Source: PFJX01 sp040751755 (GTDB lineage Bacteria; Pseudomonadota; Gammaproteobacteria; Burkholderiales; Thiobacillaceae). From it: a stretch of DNA of 64,000 nucleotides. Both the position numbers and the translations under genes were made by a program. The stretch lies in the NCBI GenBank assembly GCA_040751755.1, contig JBFMHC010000009.1, forward strand, positions 1 to 64,000, read 5' to 3'. A model generated the notes under the pieces. That model saw only the letters and a list, made by a program, of their open reading frames with translations, had not been told where the DNA came from and did no database searches. Shown here piece after piece: positions 17,902 to 26,560 of this stretch (positions are counted from its first letter, which is position 1; each line of letters opens with the position of its first letter).

Positions 17902-18590
17902 TCTCCGCCGAATCACGCGACATCATCGTCAACGGCCTGTGGAAGCAGAACCCCGGCATCGTGCAGATCCTGGGTCTCTGCCCGCTGCTGGCGATCAGCA
18001 ACAACGTGGTCAACGCCCTCTCCCTGGGCCTGGCCACCACCCTGGTGATGGCGCTCTCCAGCGGCTCGATCGCGGTGCTGCGCAACCTCATCCCGCACGA
18101 GATCCGCATCCCCGTGTTCGTGCTCATCATCGCCGCCCTGGTGACCATGGTGGAACTCGCCATGCACGCCTGGATGCTGCCGCTCTACGTGGTGCTGGGC
18201 GTGTTCCTGCCGCTCATCACCACCAACTGCATCGTCCTGGCGCGCGTCGAGGCCTTCGCCTCCAAGCGCTCGACGCTGCATTCCATGCTCGACGCCACCG
18301 CCATGGGCCTGGGCCTCACCGCCGTGCTGGTGACCCTGGGAACGATGCGCGAGATCGCCGGCAAGGGGACCCTGCTCTCCGGCATCGACCTGGCGCTGGG
18401 GCCGCAGGCCAAGGCCTGGGTGCTGCACGTGATCCCCGACTACCAGGGCTTCCTGCTCGCCATCCTGCCGCCCGGCGCCTTCATCGGCCTGGGCCTCTTG
18501 ATCGCCCTGCGCAACGCCGGCGAGTCGCTGCGCGCCGAGCGCGCCGCCCGGTCCGTCCCGACGCCGCAGGCCGGCGAGGCCGCCGCCTGA
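17898..18590 (+). CDS. rnfE: Rnf electron transport complex subunit E
   Basis: 230 residues, an integral membrane subunit paralogous to RnfA. It shows NPGIVQILGLCPLLAISNNV and PLITTNCIVLARVEAFA, whose cysteines pair with those of RnfA at the membrane 2Fe-2S centre. About six helices are followed by a short charged tail. It is the last rnf gene; nth follows after 14 bases, the same arrangement as rsx-nth in E. coli. Confidence 0.96.
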   Translation: MISAESRDIIVNGLWKQNPGIVQILGLCPLLAISNNVVNALSLGLATTLVMALSSGSIAVLRNLIPHEIRIPVFVLIIAALVTMVELAMHAWMLPLYVVLGVFLPLITTNCIVLARVEAFASKRSTLHSMLDATAMGLGLTAVLVTLGTMREIAGKGTLLSGIDLALGPQAKAWVLHVIPDYQGFLLAILPPGAFIGLGLLIALRNAGESLRAERAARSVPTPQAGEAAA

Positions 18591-18604
18591 GACGAGGGTC
18601 GGCG

Positions 18605-19237
18605 ATGAACCCCGCGCGCCGCCGCGAGATCTTCCAGCGCCTGCGCGCGGCCAACCCCGCGCCCACCACCGAGCTGCACTACGCCACGCCATTCCAGCTC
18701 CTGGTGGCGGTGATCCTCTCCGCGCAGGCCACGGACAAGAGCGTCAACCTCGCCACCGCGGGCCTGTTCCGCGACGCCGGCACACCCGAGGCCATGCTGT
18801 CGCTGGGCGAGGACGGCCTGAAGGAATACATCAAGCGCATCGGCCTCTACCAGACCAAGGCGAAGAACGTCCTCGCCACCTGCCAGATCCTGCTCGACAA
18901 GCACGGCGGCGAGGTGCCGCGCGACCGCGCCGCGCTGGAGGCGCTGCCGGGGGTGGGGCGCAAGACCGCCAACGTCGTGCTCAACACCGCCTTCGGCGAG
19001 CCCACCATCGCCGTCGACACCCACATCTTCCGCGTCGCCAACCGCACCGGCCTGGCGCCCGGCAAGACCGTGCTGGAGGTGGAGATGAAACTGCTGAAGC
19101 ACGTGCCCGCCGAGTTCAGGCACGACGCCCACCACTGGCTCATCCTGCACGGCCGCTACGTGTGCAAGGCGCGCAAGCCGGACTGCAGCACGTGCGCGAT
19201 CCGCGACCTGTGCGACTTCAGGGAGAAGACCGCGTGA
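18605..19237 (+). CDS. nth: Endonuclease III
   Basis: A 210-residue DNA glycosylase/AP lyase that removes oxidised pyrimidines. The helix-hairpin-helix LPGVGRKTANVVLN holds the catalytic lysine (K in GRKTAN), the catalytic Asp lies in VDTHIFRVANR, and the C-terminal 4Fe-4S cluster is CKARKPDCSTCAIRDLC (CX6CX2CX5C). Length matches E. coli Nth (211). GAGGG precedes the ATG. The stop overlaps the GTG start of the FIST gene. Confidence 0.97.
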   Translation: MNPARRREIFQRLRAANPAPTTELHYATPFQLLVAVILSAQATDKSVNLATAGLFRDAGTPEAMLSLGEDGLKEYIKRIGLYQTKAKNVLATCQILLDKHGGEVPRDRAALEALPGVGRKTANVVLNTAFGEPTIAVDTHIFRVANRTGLAPGKTVLEVEMKLLKHVPAEFRHDAHHWLILHGRYVCKARKPDCSTCAIRDLCDFREKTA

Positions 19238-20322
19238 GGGTGGCCACCGGCCTGACGCAGGGACGCAGCGCCGATCCCGCGCTCGCCGCCGAGGCCGTGG
19301 GCGCGGCCATGGAACTGGCGGGGCTGCGCAACCCACAGGCGGTGCTGCTCTATCTCACATCCGACTTCGCCGCCAATCCGCATCCCGCCATCGCCGCCGC
19401 CGCGCGTGCCAGCGGCTGCCTGCAGGTGACCGGCTGCGTCGCCGCCGGGGTGTTCACCGAGGAGGACTGGGTGCTCGACGCCCCGGCCGCCGCCGCCATG
19501 GTGTTGGGCGACGGCCTGGCCCTGCACCCCGCCCCCGACGAGGACGAGGCGACGCTCACCCTCGCCGCGCCCAACGCCCTCGACCTGTACTGGCTCAACT
19601 CCGGCGGGCAGCGTTACGGCGGGGTGTCCGGCGACGCCACCGGCCAGGGCCCCTACTCCGTGTGGACGGGCGGCCGCCTCCAGGAGGCGGGGCGCTGCGA
19701 GCTGGCCCTGCGCGGCGCGGACCTGCGCGTCGGCGTCTCGCTGGGCATCCGCCCGCTCTCCCGCCCCGCCGAGCTGAGCCAGGTGCAGGGCCACGACGTG
19801 CGCGCCGTCGGCAACGACACGGCTCTCGGCAGCCTGGTCAAGGAGCTGCCGCTGAGCATGCGTGCGGTGGAGCGCATCCCCACCCACCTGCTGATGGCCG
19901 GCGTGACCTATGGCGCGCCGGCCAACGCGGTCGAGGAAGGCCGCTTCCACCTGCTGCCGGTGGTGGGCGTGGACGGCGAGGCGAAGTCGGTCACCGTGGC
20001 GGGCGAGCTGCCGCCGGGCGTCGACCTGTTCTGGGCGATGCGCCAGCCGCAGGCGGCGGAACACGACATGCGCGCGATGATCCGGCGCCTGGGCGGCGCC
20101 GGCTCGCCCCCCCCCGCCTTCGCCCTCATGTTTCCCTGCCTGGGGCGCGGCCCCTGGTTCTATGGCGGGCGCGACCGCGACATCGAGGTCCTCACCGGCA
20201 TCTACCCCGACCTGCCGCTGCTCGGCTTCTACGGCAACGGCGAGATCGCCCACCTGGACGGCGCCAACCGACTGCTGCAGTACAGCGTGGTGCTGGGGCT
20301 GGGCTACGCGCCGCAGGCTTGA
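19234..20322 (+). CDS. FIST domain sensor protein
   Basis: About 362 residues with an N-terminal FIST domain (about 20-200) and a C-terminal FIST_C domain (about 215-350, with GFYGNGEIA near the end). FIST domains are proposed to bind small ligands such as amino acids; no output domain is attached. I start it at the GTG of the GTGA overlap with the nth stop; a longer in-frame start inside nth is unlikely. It is followed by a 149-base region containing a family A repeat. Confidence 0.82.
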   Translation: MRVATGLTQGRSADPALAAEAVGAAMELAGLRNPQAVLLYLTSDFAANPHPAIAAAARASGCLQVTGCVAAGVFTEEDWVLDAPAAAAMVLGDGLALHPAPDEDEATLTLAAPNALDLYWLNSGGQRYGGVSGDATGQGPYSVWTGGRLQEAGRCELALRGADLRVGVSLGIRPLSRPAELSQVQGHDVRAVGNDTALGSLVKELPLSMRAVERIPTHLLMAGVTYGAPANAVEEGRFHLLPVVGVDGEAKSVTVAGELPPGVDLFWAMRQPQAAEHDMRAMIRRLGGAGSPPPAFALMFPCLGRGPWFYGGRDRDIEVLTGIYPDLPLLGFYGNGEIAHLDGANRLLQYSVVLGLGYAPQA

Positions 20323-20375
20323 AATGAAACAGCCCCCTGACTCGCAAACTCGCGGAGGCCCGGCTGATATGCCGT

Positions 20376-20461
20376 GCCGTTCGATCGGCGCGGTGCAGTG
20401 CACCGCGAATTCCCGCCCTCACCCCCCCGAGGGGGAGGTCTGTTCCTTCGGGACGGCCGTG
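20376..20461. repeat. Family A palindromic repeat upstream of the DUF1841 gene
   Basis: CGATCGGCGC, a GC palindrome around GCAGTGCACC, GCGAATTCCC, then a C-run/G-run palindrome (20419-20439) ending CGAGGGGGAGG. The order matches the copy inside ygiQ. It ends about 10 bases before the DUF1841 ATG and so supplies most of that gene's leader. Confidence 0.7.
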
Positions 20462-20471
20462 CGGAACTGAC

Positions 20472-20903
20472 ATGTTCAACCCCTCGCGCGACCAGGTTCG
20501 CGACTTCTTCTTCCAGGCCTGGGAACGGTTCAAGGCCGGCCAGCCGCTCAGCGGACTGGAGCGGATCGCCGTGGCGCACATCACGCGCCACCCGGAATAC
20601 CATGCCGTGCTCGACCAGCCGGAACGCTACCGCGAACGCGAGTGGCTGCCCGAGCAGGGCGAGACCAACCCCTTCCTGCACCTGTCCATGCACGTCTCGA
20701 TCGACGAGCAGTTGTCGATCGACCAGCCACCCGGCGTGAAGGCGCGCTATGAACGGCTGCTGGCCGGCCTGGGCGACGAGCACGCGGCCCAGCACGCGGT
20801 CATGGACTGCCTGGGGGAAATGCTCTGGCGCGCCCAGCGCGACCGCCTGCCGCCCGATGGTGCGGCCTACCTCGAATGTCTGGAAAAGAAATGTCCTGGC
20901 TGA
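20472..20903 (+). CDS. DUF1841 family protein
   Basis: 143 residues; MFNPSRDQVRDFFFQAWERF and LHLSMHVSIDEQLSIDQPPG are the recognisable DUF1841 segments. The family is small, soluble and of unknown function, largely in beta- and gammaproteobacteria. No strong Shine-Dalgarno precedes the ATG, probably because a repeat sits immediately upstream. The end overlaps the SulP start by about 13-28 bases. Confidence 0.85.
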   Translation: MFNPSRDQVRDFFFQAWERFKAGQPLSGLERIAVAHITRHPEYHAVLDQPERYREREWLPEQGETNPFLHLSMHVSIDEQLSIDQPPGVKARYERLLAGLGDEHAAQHAVMDCLGEMLWRAQRDRLPPDGAAYLECLEKKCPG

Positions 20904-23335
20904 AAATCCCGCGCCTCACCGACCTGCTGGGAAAGGACCGTTTCGGCGAATTCCTCGCCTGCAACCTGTGGGTCTACCAGTTCCTGCCCTTCCTGAAGTG
21001 GCAGCACCGGGTCGGCCGCGACACGCTCAGGGCCGACGGTATCGCCGGCCTCACCGGCGCGCTCATCGTCCTGCCGCAGGCGGTGGCCTTCGCCACCATC
21101 GCCGGCCTGCCGCCGGAATACGGCCTTTACGCAGCCATGGTGCCCGCCATCATCGCCGCCCTGTTCGGCTCCTCCTGGCACCTGGTCTCCGGCCCCACCA
21201 CGGCGATCTCCATCGTCGTCTTCGCCTCCGTCTCGCCCTACGCGGAGCCGGGCACGCCGCAATACATCGAGATGGTGCTCACCCTCACCTTCCTCACCGG
21301 CCTGTTCCAGCTGATCATGGGTCTGGCGAAGATGGGCGCGCTGATCAACTTCATCTCGCACACCGTGGTGATCGGCTTCACCGCCGGCGCGGCGCTGCTG
21401 ATCGCCGCCAGCCAGGTGAAGAACTTCTTCGGCCTGGACATCGCGCGCGGCACGCCGGCCTACGAGGTGGTGGGGCTGCTGCTCACGCACCTGCACGACC
21501 TCAATCCCTACGTCACCGGCGTCGCCGTGGTGTCGCTGCTCGCCGGCCTGCTGGCGCGCAGGTACCTGCCCAAGGTGCCCTACATGATCGTCGCCATGGT
21601 CGCCGGCGGCGTGGTCGCCGCCTGGCTCAACAACGGCTTCGGCGAGGAGGTGACGGGCATCCGCACGGTCGGCGCCCTGACGGCCAGCCTGCCGCCCCTG
21701 TCGATGCCGGACTTCTCGCTCGCCACCCTGAAGAACACCGTGTTCTCCGCCCTGGCGGTGACCGTGCTGGCGCTCACCGAGGCGGTGTCGATCTCACGCG
21801 CCATCGCCGTCAAGTCGGAACAGCACATCAACGGCAACCAGGAGTTCATCGGCCAGGGCCTGTCCAACCTCGCCGGCAGCTTCTTCTCCGGCTACGCCTC
21901 GTCCGGCTCCTTCAACCGCAGCGGCGTGAACTACGAGGCCGGCGCGCGCACCCCCCTGGCGGCGGTGTTCTCGGCCGCCTTCCTGCTGGTGATCCTGTTC
22001 CTGGTGGCGCCGCTCGCCGCCTACCTGCCGATCCCGGCGATGGCGGCGGTGCTGTTCCTGGTGGCCTGGAACCTGATCGACTTCCACCACATCGGCGCGA
22101 TCCTCAAGGCGCACCGCAACGAGACGGTGGTCCTCGGCGTCACCTTCTTCGGCACCGTCATCGACCTGGAGAAGGGCATCTTCTTCGGCATCCTCGTGTC
22201 GTTGATCTTCTACCTCGCCAAGACCTCGCGCCCGGCGATCCGCTCGGTGGTGCCGGACGCACGCGACGCCGACAACCCGCGCCGCAAGTTCCTGGTGGAA
22301 AAGGGCGACGAGCCGGACTGCCCGCAGGTGAAGATGCTGCGCATCGAGGGTTCGATCTTCTTCGGCGCGGTGGACCACATCCAGCACGCCTTCGCCGCCG
22401 TGGACGAGCACGTGCCGACGCAGCGCCACCTGCTGCTGTTCTCCAAGGGCATCAACACCATCGACCTGGCCGGCGCGGAGCTGCTGGCGGGCGAGGCGAA
22501 GCGCCGGCGCAAGCTGGGCGGCGGTCTCTACCTGTGCGGCGTGCGCGATGCCACCTGCACCATGCTCAAGCGCGGCGGCTACGAGGCGGAGATCGGCGCC
22601 GACCACGTGTTCGCGCACAAGCCGGATGCCATCGCCGGCGTCTACCCGCGCCTCGACCCGGCGCTCTGCCGCTCCTGCACGGCGCGCATCTTCCGCGAAT
22701 GCCAGGCCAGTCTGCCGAACGGCGAGGCGCGCGCGGACTACACCCCGCCGCCGGCGCCCGCGGAGGCCCCGGCGGAAAGCGGCGGCTTCATGCGCCTGAC
22801 CGAGATCGTCACGCGCACCGGCGACGACGGCAGCACGGGCCTGGCCAACGGTACCCGCGTGCCGAAGAGCGACCCGCGCATCGAGGCGATCGGCGAGGTG
22901 GACGAACTCAACAGCCAGATCGGCACCCTCATGGCGGAGCCGCTGAACCCGGAGCTGCGCGCCCTGCTCGGCGACATCCAGCACGACCTGTTCAACCTCG
23001 GCGCCGAGCTGGCCTGGCCCGACCAACCCCAGATCACGCGCGAGCACGTGATGCGCCTGGACGAGGCGCTGGCGAACCTGAACCGGCAACTGCCGCCGCT
23101 CACCGAGTTCGTGCTGCCCGGCGGCACGCGCGCGGCGGGACTCGCCCACGTCTGTCGCACCGTGTGCCGGCGCGCGGAGCGCCACATGGTCCGCCTCGGC
23201 GAGGTGGACCTGATCTCGCCCAGGCTGGCGCAGTACCTGAACCGCCTCTCCGACCTGCTGTTCGTGCTGGCGCGGCGGATCAACCGAGCGGCGGGACAGG
23301 TTGAGCCGACCTGGCGCGGTCCGTCCGGCGGCTGA
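20891..23335 (+). CDS. SulP anion transporter with STAS domain fused to PduO-type cob(I)alamin adenosyltransferase
   Basis: A continuous frame of about 814 residues. Residues 1-430 are a SulP transporter (LPQAVAFATIAGLPPEYGLY; about 12-14 helices), likely for bicarbonate, sulfate or another inorganic anion. A STAS domain follows (about 460-580), then CRSCTARIFREC and a Pro/Ala linker. From about residue 634 there is a complete PduO-type adenosyltransferase with TRTGDDGSTGL and VCRRAERHM, the ATP-binding and catalytic motifs of enzymes that make adenosylcobalamin. No stop separates the parts. An internal ATG at 22790 could start the enzyme alone, but its upstream GGAAAG is poorly placed. The ATG at 20891 (GGAAAAGAA upstream) is preferred over 20876. 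Confidence 0.85.
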   Translation: MSWLKIPRLTDLLGKDRFGEFLACNLWVYQFLPFLKWQHRVGRDTLRADGIAGLTGALIVLPQAVAFATIAGLPPEYGLYAAMVPAIIAALFGSSWHLVSGPTTAISIVVFASVSPYAEPGTPQYIEMVLTLTFLTGLFQLIMGLAKMGALINFISHTVVIGFTAGAALLIAASQVKNFFGLDIARGTPAYEVVGLLLTHLHDLNPYVTGVAVVSLLAGLLARRYLPKVPYMIVAMVAGGVVAAWLNNGFGEEVTGIRTVGALTASLPPLSMPDFSLATLKNTVFSALAVTVLALTEAVSISRAIAVKSEQHINGNQEFIGQGLSNLAGSFFSGYASSGSFNRSGVNYEAGARTPLAAVFSAAFLLVILFLVAPLAAYLPIPAMAAVLFLVAWNLIDFHHIGAILKAHRNETVVLGVTFFGTVIDLEKGIFFGILVSLIFYLAKTSRPAIRSVVPDARDADNPRRKFLVEKGDEPDCPQVKMLRIEGSIFFGAVDHIQHAFAAVDEHVPTQRHLLLFSKGINTIDLAGAELLAGEAKRRRKLGGGLYLCGVRDATCTMLKRGGYEAEIGADHVFAHKPDAIAGVYPRLDPALCRSCTARIFRECQASLPNGEARADYTPPPAPAEAPAESGGFMRLTEIVTRTGDDGSTGLANGTRVPKSDPRIEAIGEVDELNSQIGTLMAEPLNPELRALLGDIQHDLFNLGAELAWPDQPQITREHVMRLDEALANLNRQLPPLTEFVLPGGTRAAGLAHVCRTVCRRAERHMVRLGEVDLISPRLAQYLNRLSDLLFVLARRINRAAGQVEPTWRGPSGG

Positions 23336-23413
23336 GCCCGGCCCCGCCGGCTGTTTCGCGAAGCCGGCCAAGGGCGCAGAATGGGCGGCCAATAAACAAG
23401 AGGAGACGCCCCC

Positions 23414-24157
23414 ATGCTGACGACCCGAACCACCCTTGCCCTGCTGCTCGCCGGCGCCGCCGGTGCGGCTCTGGCCGCGGACAACGCGCCGCAGGCCACT
23501 GCGCAACCGCAGCCCGCCACCGTGGCCGCCCCCGCCACCGTGGCCGCCCCCGCCGCCGAGTCGGCAATGCCGACGAGCCACGAGGAATGGGTGCGCCACC
23601 TCTCGGACTTCACGCGCAACACGGACATGCTGGCGGACCCGAAGCGTTTCATCGGCGCCATCAGCCGGATCACCGAACCGGAGTTCGTCGGCGCCGCGCT
23701 GAACGCGGCCATGGACCCCAACCAGTACTCGCGCTCGCTGGCCAGCGCCATGGACCCCAGGGCCTACGCCAACTACCTGCGCCTCATGGACCCCGCGGTC
23801 GCCGGCACCTGGATGCAGGCCCTCGCCGACCCGCAATTCGTCAACGCGCTCTTCTACATCCTCAGCGACCCCGGCAAGCTGATGCGCTGGGGCATGCTGC
23901 CCATGGACCCCAAGGTGACCAGCGCCGCGCTCACCGCCCTGAATCCGAACAACCTGGCGCGCTGGGGCGCGGCAGGCACGGACCCGCGCCTCTGGAGCGC
24001 CATGCAGGCCCCCGTCAACCCTGCCTGGTACGGAGCCTGGGCGAACACCATGGCGAGCCCGCAGGCCTACGCGCCCGCCTGGGGCAACTGGATGGCCACG
24101 CCGTACGGCGCCATCCCCGTACCGATGCTCGTCCCCGGCGTCGCGCCGGCCAGGTGA
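23414..24157 (+). CDS. Exported protein with repeated Met/Leu-Asp-Pro motifs, unknown function
   Basis: 247 residues, not recognised. A signal peptide (about 1-22, ending AGAALA) is followed by an Ala/Pro/Gln/Thr linker encoded partly by a tandem DNA repeat (ACCGTGGCCGCCCCCGCC twice, about 23519-23554). The rest has an Asp-Pro or Asn-Pro every 12-20 residues (MDPNQY, MDPRAY, MDPAVA, ADPQF, SDPGK, MDPKV, NPNNL, TDPRL, NPAWY), rich in Trp, Tyr and Met, suggesting a short helical repeat. No cysteines are apparent in the mature part. AAGAGGAG precedes the ATG. A small gene follows after 20 bases. Confidence 0.75.
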   Translation: MLTTRTTLALLLAGAAGAALAADNAPQATAQPQPATVAAPATVAAPAAESAMPTSHEEWVRHLSDFTRNTDMLADPKRFIGAISRITEPEFVGAALNAAMDPNQYSRSLASAMDPRAYANYLRLMDPAVAGTWMQALADPQFVNALFYILSDPGKLMRWGMLPMDPKVTSAALTALNPNNLARWGAAGTDPRLWSAMQAPVNPAWYGAWANTMASPQAYAPAWGNWMATPYGAIPVPMLVPGVAPAR

Positions 24158-24177
24158 GACAGGGGGGAGGCGAGGCG

Positions 24178-24441
24178 ATGCAAAGTTACGTGGAAGAGCA
24201 CTTCCCCCACCTGGTCCCGCAGCTGGTCGCCGTCTGGGGCAGGCCGGAGGCGTTCAAGGCCCTGGTCTCCGGCCTGCTCTTCGACACCCGCGGCGGCCGC
24301 GCCGGCTGGCCCCCCGAGGCCTGGGAGGAGATCGCCTTCCTGGAGGCCCTGCACGCGGCGATCCACCCGGAGGGGGGGGCGCACCCCGGAAGACGACGAA
24401 CTGGACGACTCTGTGAAGTGGGTCAGCTAGGGACCCGCTGA
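24178..24441 (+). CDS. Small hypothetical protein, probably frameshifted at a G8 tract
   Basis: 87 residues as read, unrecognised; begins MQSYVEEHFPHLVPQLVAVW. GGGGGAGG lies 5 bases before the ATG, so translation is likely. At 24372-24379 there is a run of eight G. As read, the frame then gives a basic, low-quality tail ending at 24441. With seven G it would continue RTPEDDELDDSVKWVS and stop at 24428-24430, an acidic tail that looks much more like real coding. Either a slippage (phase-variation) site or a base-calling error. It is probably co-transcribed with the Asp-Pro repeat protein. Confidence 0.6.
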   Translation: MQSYVEEHFPHLVPQLVAVWGRPEAFKALVSGLLFDTRGGRAGWPPEAWEEIAFLEALHAAIHPEGGAHPGRRRTGRLCEVGQLGTR

Positions 24442-24507
24442 CTCATCGTCACCCCGGCAAGCCGGGGCCGACGAATCACCTGGCTGGATCCCCGCCTACG
24501 CGGGGAC
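24440..24507. repeat. Family D double-hairpin repeat
   Basis: CCCCGGC-AA-GCCGGGG (24452-24467) and TCCCCGC-CTA-CG-GCGGGGA (24489-24506) with TCGTCACC and CTGGATCC flanks, resembling a widespread proteobacterial intergenic repeat. It sits between converging genes and may help end both transcripts. A diverged relative lies at 56697-56757. Confidence 0.6.
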
Positions 24508-24524
24508 CGCGAATCGCCGATCGC

Positions 24525-25448
24525 TCAGAAGCTCTCCGCCTCGACCTCCAGGTAGGTCTTGTTGATGTTGCCGCCCATGTTCTGGTCGAACTCGTGCAGT
24601 TTCTTCCACTCCCTCAGGTCCAGCTTGGCGCGGATCTCGGAATCGGTCAGTCCGGCCTTGTAGCCCGCCAGCACGCCCTCGTACAGCCTGGCCATGCGCG
24701 CGTGCATGGCGGCGGCGTCGGCGACGCTCATGAGCGGGCCGTGGCCGGGGATGATCGCCTTCGCGGGCATCGCCTTCACCTCGGCCAGGGTCTCGACCCA
24801 CTTCTTCACCAGGGCGTCGCGGAAGTTGGGGGTGATCTGGTTGACCAGGATGTCGCCGCCCACCAGCACCTTGTCGTCGGGCAGCCAGATCATCAGGTCG
24901 CCCAGGGTGTGCGCCGCCTCGGGCACCCACAGGGTCATCTTCACGCCGTCGATGACGATGTCGGTCCGGGTCTTGTTGGCGTAGACCTCGGTGGCCGGCA
25001 CCGCCTTGGTGTTGGGGAACTTGCGCCCCACCGCACCCTCGATGATCGCCAGCCAGTCGGCCTCGCCCTTGAGCAGCAGGGTGCGGCACATCTCGGAGCT
25101 GATCACGCGCGCGCCCGGGAAGGCGACGTTGCCGAAGGAATGGTCGCCGTGGTGGTGCGTGTTGATCACCACCTTGACCGGCTTCTGGGTCAGCTTGGCG
25201 ACCTCCTTGCGCAGGTGCGCACCGATCTCGTCGGTGAAGCCGGTGTCGACGATGATGGCACCGGTGTCGCCGATGATCAGGGTGCTGTTGACCATGTAGC
25301 CCTGGTTGGCCTTGTTGGGCAGGGCCATGGGGCCGAGCAGGGCATAGATGCGATCGTTGACCTTGACCACCTTGGTGGCCGGAATGGCGGCGAAGGCGGC
25401 TTGCACGGCCAGCAGCAGCGCAGCGGCAAACAAGAAGGAACGCTTCAT
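24525..25448 (-). CDS. Exported metallo-beta-lactamase-fold hydrolase
   Basis: 307 residues with a Sec signal peptide (about 1-20, ending AAFA). The zinc motif HHHGDH (about 97-102), a downstream His in AAHTLGD and the Asp/His in GGDIL and IPGHGP form the two-metal site of the metallo-beta-lactamase fold. It resembles periplasmic SoxH-like or quinoprotein-relay hydrolases; the substrate is unknown. AGGGAG precedes the ATG. It is divergent from fabI. Confidence 0.88.
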   Translation of the reverse strand: MKRSFLFAAALLLAVQAAFAAIPATKVVKVNDRIYALLGPMALPNKANQGYMVNSTLIIGDTGAIIVDTGFTDEIGAHLRKEVAKLTQKPVKVVINTHHHGDHSFGNVAFPGARVISSEMCRTLLLKGEADWLAIIEGAVGRKFPNTKAVPATEVYANKTRTDIVIDGVKMTLWVPEAAHTLGDLMIWLPDDKVLVGGDILVNQITPNFRDALVKKWVETLAEVKAMPAKAIIPGHGPLMSVADAAAMHARMARLYEGVLAGYKAGLTDSEIRAKLDLREWKKLHEFDQNMGGNINKTYLEVEAESF

Positions 25449-25589
25449 GGGGACTCCCTAAGGATGGCGACGGATGCGACGCATTTTCGACAAGCTCGCA
25501 ATGCGCTTCAAGCGGAAATCCATACCAGCCGGGGGCGTCCGGAGGCCGGCGCGGCGTGATGCCGTAATCCCCCCGGCGACGCGCGTGGG

Positions 25590-25595
25590 TATAAT
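25590..25595 (+). promoter_or_regulatory. -10 element of the fabI promoter
   Basis: A perfect TATAAT lies 35 bases before the fabI ATG, in an AT-rich island. No convincing -35 is found 16-18 bases upstream, so an activator or alternative contacts may be needed. Confidence 0.5.
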
Positions 25596-25629
25596 TTTGC
25601 GTTCACAAATAACAGCAGGGTATCGAGAC

Positions 25630-26421
25630 ATGGGCTTTCTCGCCGGCAAGAAGATCCTCATCACCGGGGTCATCAGCAACCGCTCCATCGCCTACGGCAT
25701 CGCCAAGGCCTGCCACCGCGAAGGCGCCGAACTGGCCTTCACCTACCAGGGCGACAAGGTGCGCGAACGCGTCGAGGGCCTGGTCAAGGATTTCGGCGAG
25801 GCCTGCCCGGTGCTCCCCTGCGACGTCGCCAGCGACGCCGAGATCGACGCCCTGTTCCAGGAACTCGGCAAGGGCTGGGACGGGCTGGATGGCCTGGTCC
25901 ACTCCATCGCCTTCTCGCCCAAGGAGGCCCTGGCCGGCAACTACCTGGACAACCTCAACCGCGAGAACTTCCGCATCGCCCACGACATCTCCAGCTACTC
26001 CTTCAGCGCCCTGGCGAAGGCCGCTCTGCCCATGATGGAGGGCCGCGCCGCCTCCATGCTCACCCTCTCCTACCTGGGCGCCGTGCGCTATGTGCCGCAC
26101 TACAACGTCATGGGCCTGGCCAAGGCCAGCCTGGAGAGCAGCGTCTACTACCTGGCCGCCGGCCTGGGCCCGCGCGGCATCCGCGTCAACGGCCTGTCCG
26201 CCGGCCCCATCAAGACCCTCGCCGCCGCCGGCATCTCCGACTTCAGCAAGCTGCTCGCCTGGGGCGAAAAGAACTCGCCGCTGCGCCGCAACGTCACCAT
26301 CGAGGAGGTCGGCAACACCGCCGCCTTCCTGCTCTCCGACCTGGCGAGCGGCATCACCGGCGAGATCACCTACGTCGACGCCGGCTTCAACTGCACCGCC
26401 GGCCTGGCGGTGGACGAGTAA
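25630..26421 (+). CDS. fabI: Enoyl-ACP reductase (NADH)
   Basis: A 263-residue cytoplasmic short-chain dehydrogenase catalysing the last step of fatty-acid elongation, the target of triclosan. It opens MGFLAGKKILITGVISNRSI with the FabI-type nucleotide loop, and the catalytic pair appears as Tyr-X6-Lys in YNVMGLAKASLE. SAGPIKTLAAAGI is the substrate-binding loop. Length matches E. coli FabI (262). The in-frame upstream starts are ignored because they precede the TATAAT box. In betaproteobacteria fabI commonly neighbours ppiD, as here. Confidence 0.97.
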   Translation: MGFLAGKKILITGVISNRSIAYGIAKACHREGAELAFTYQGDKVRERVEGLVKDFGEACPVLPCDVASDAEIDALFQELGKGWDGLDGLVHSIAFSPKEALAGNYLDNLNRENFRIAHDISSYSFSALAKAALPMMEGRAASMLTLSYLGAVRYVPHYNVMGLAKASLESSVYYLAAGLGPRGIRVNGLSAGPIKTLAAAGISDFSKLLAWGEKNSPLRRNVTIEEVGNTAAFLLSDLASGITGEITYVDAGFNCTAGLAVDE

Positions 26422-26560
26422 GCCGCAACATCGGGCGGTAGCGCCCCCGCGGGGGGGCTTCACTGGCCGCCTGCCATGCAAGCCGCTGCGGGGTACTGAG
26501 GCAATACAAACGAAAAATTCCCAACGCATTTGAAGCGTTGGCCCCAGGGAGCCCAAGACC
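26422..26560. repeat. Inverted-repeat-rich spacer between fabI and the cupin gene
   Basis: Contains a C-run/G-run palindrome (CGCCCCCGCGGGGGGGC, about 26443-26459), reminiscent of family A, and a hairpin CCAACGC/GCGTTGG (26521-26541) just before the cupin ribosome binding site. No gene is seen. Confidence 0.45.

Noticed and set aside
22790..23335. Separate adenosyltransferase gene starting at the internal ATG
   Set aside because: No stop or well-placed ribosome binding site separates it from the transporter; kept as an alternative within the fusion entry.
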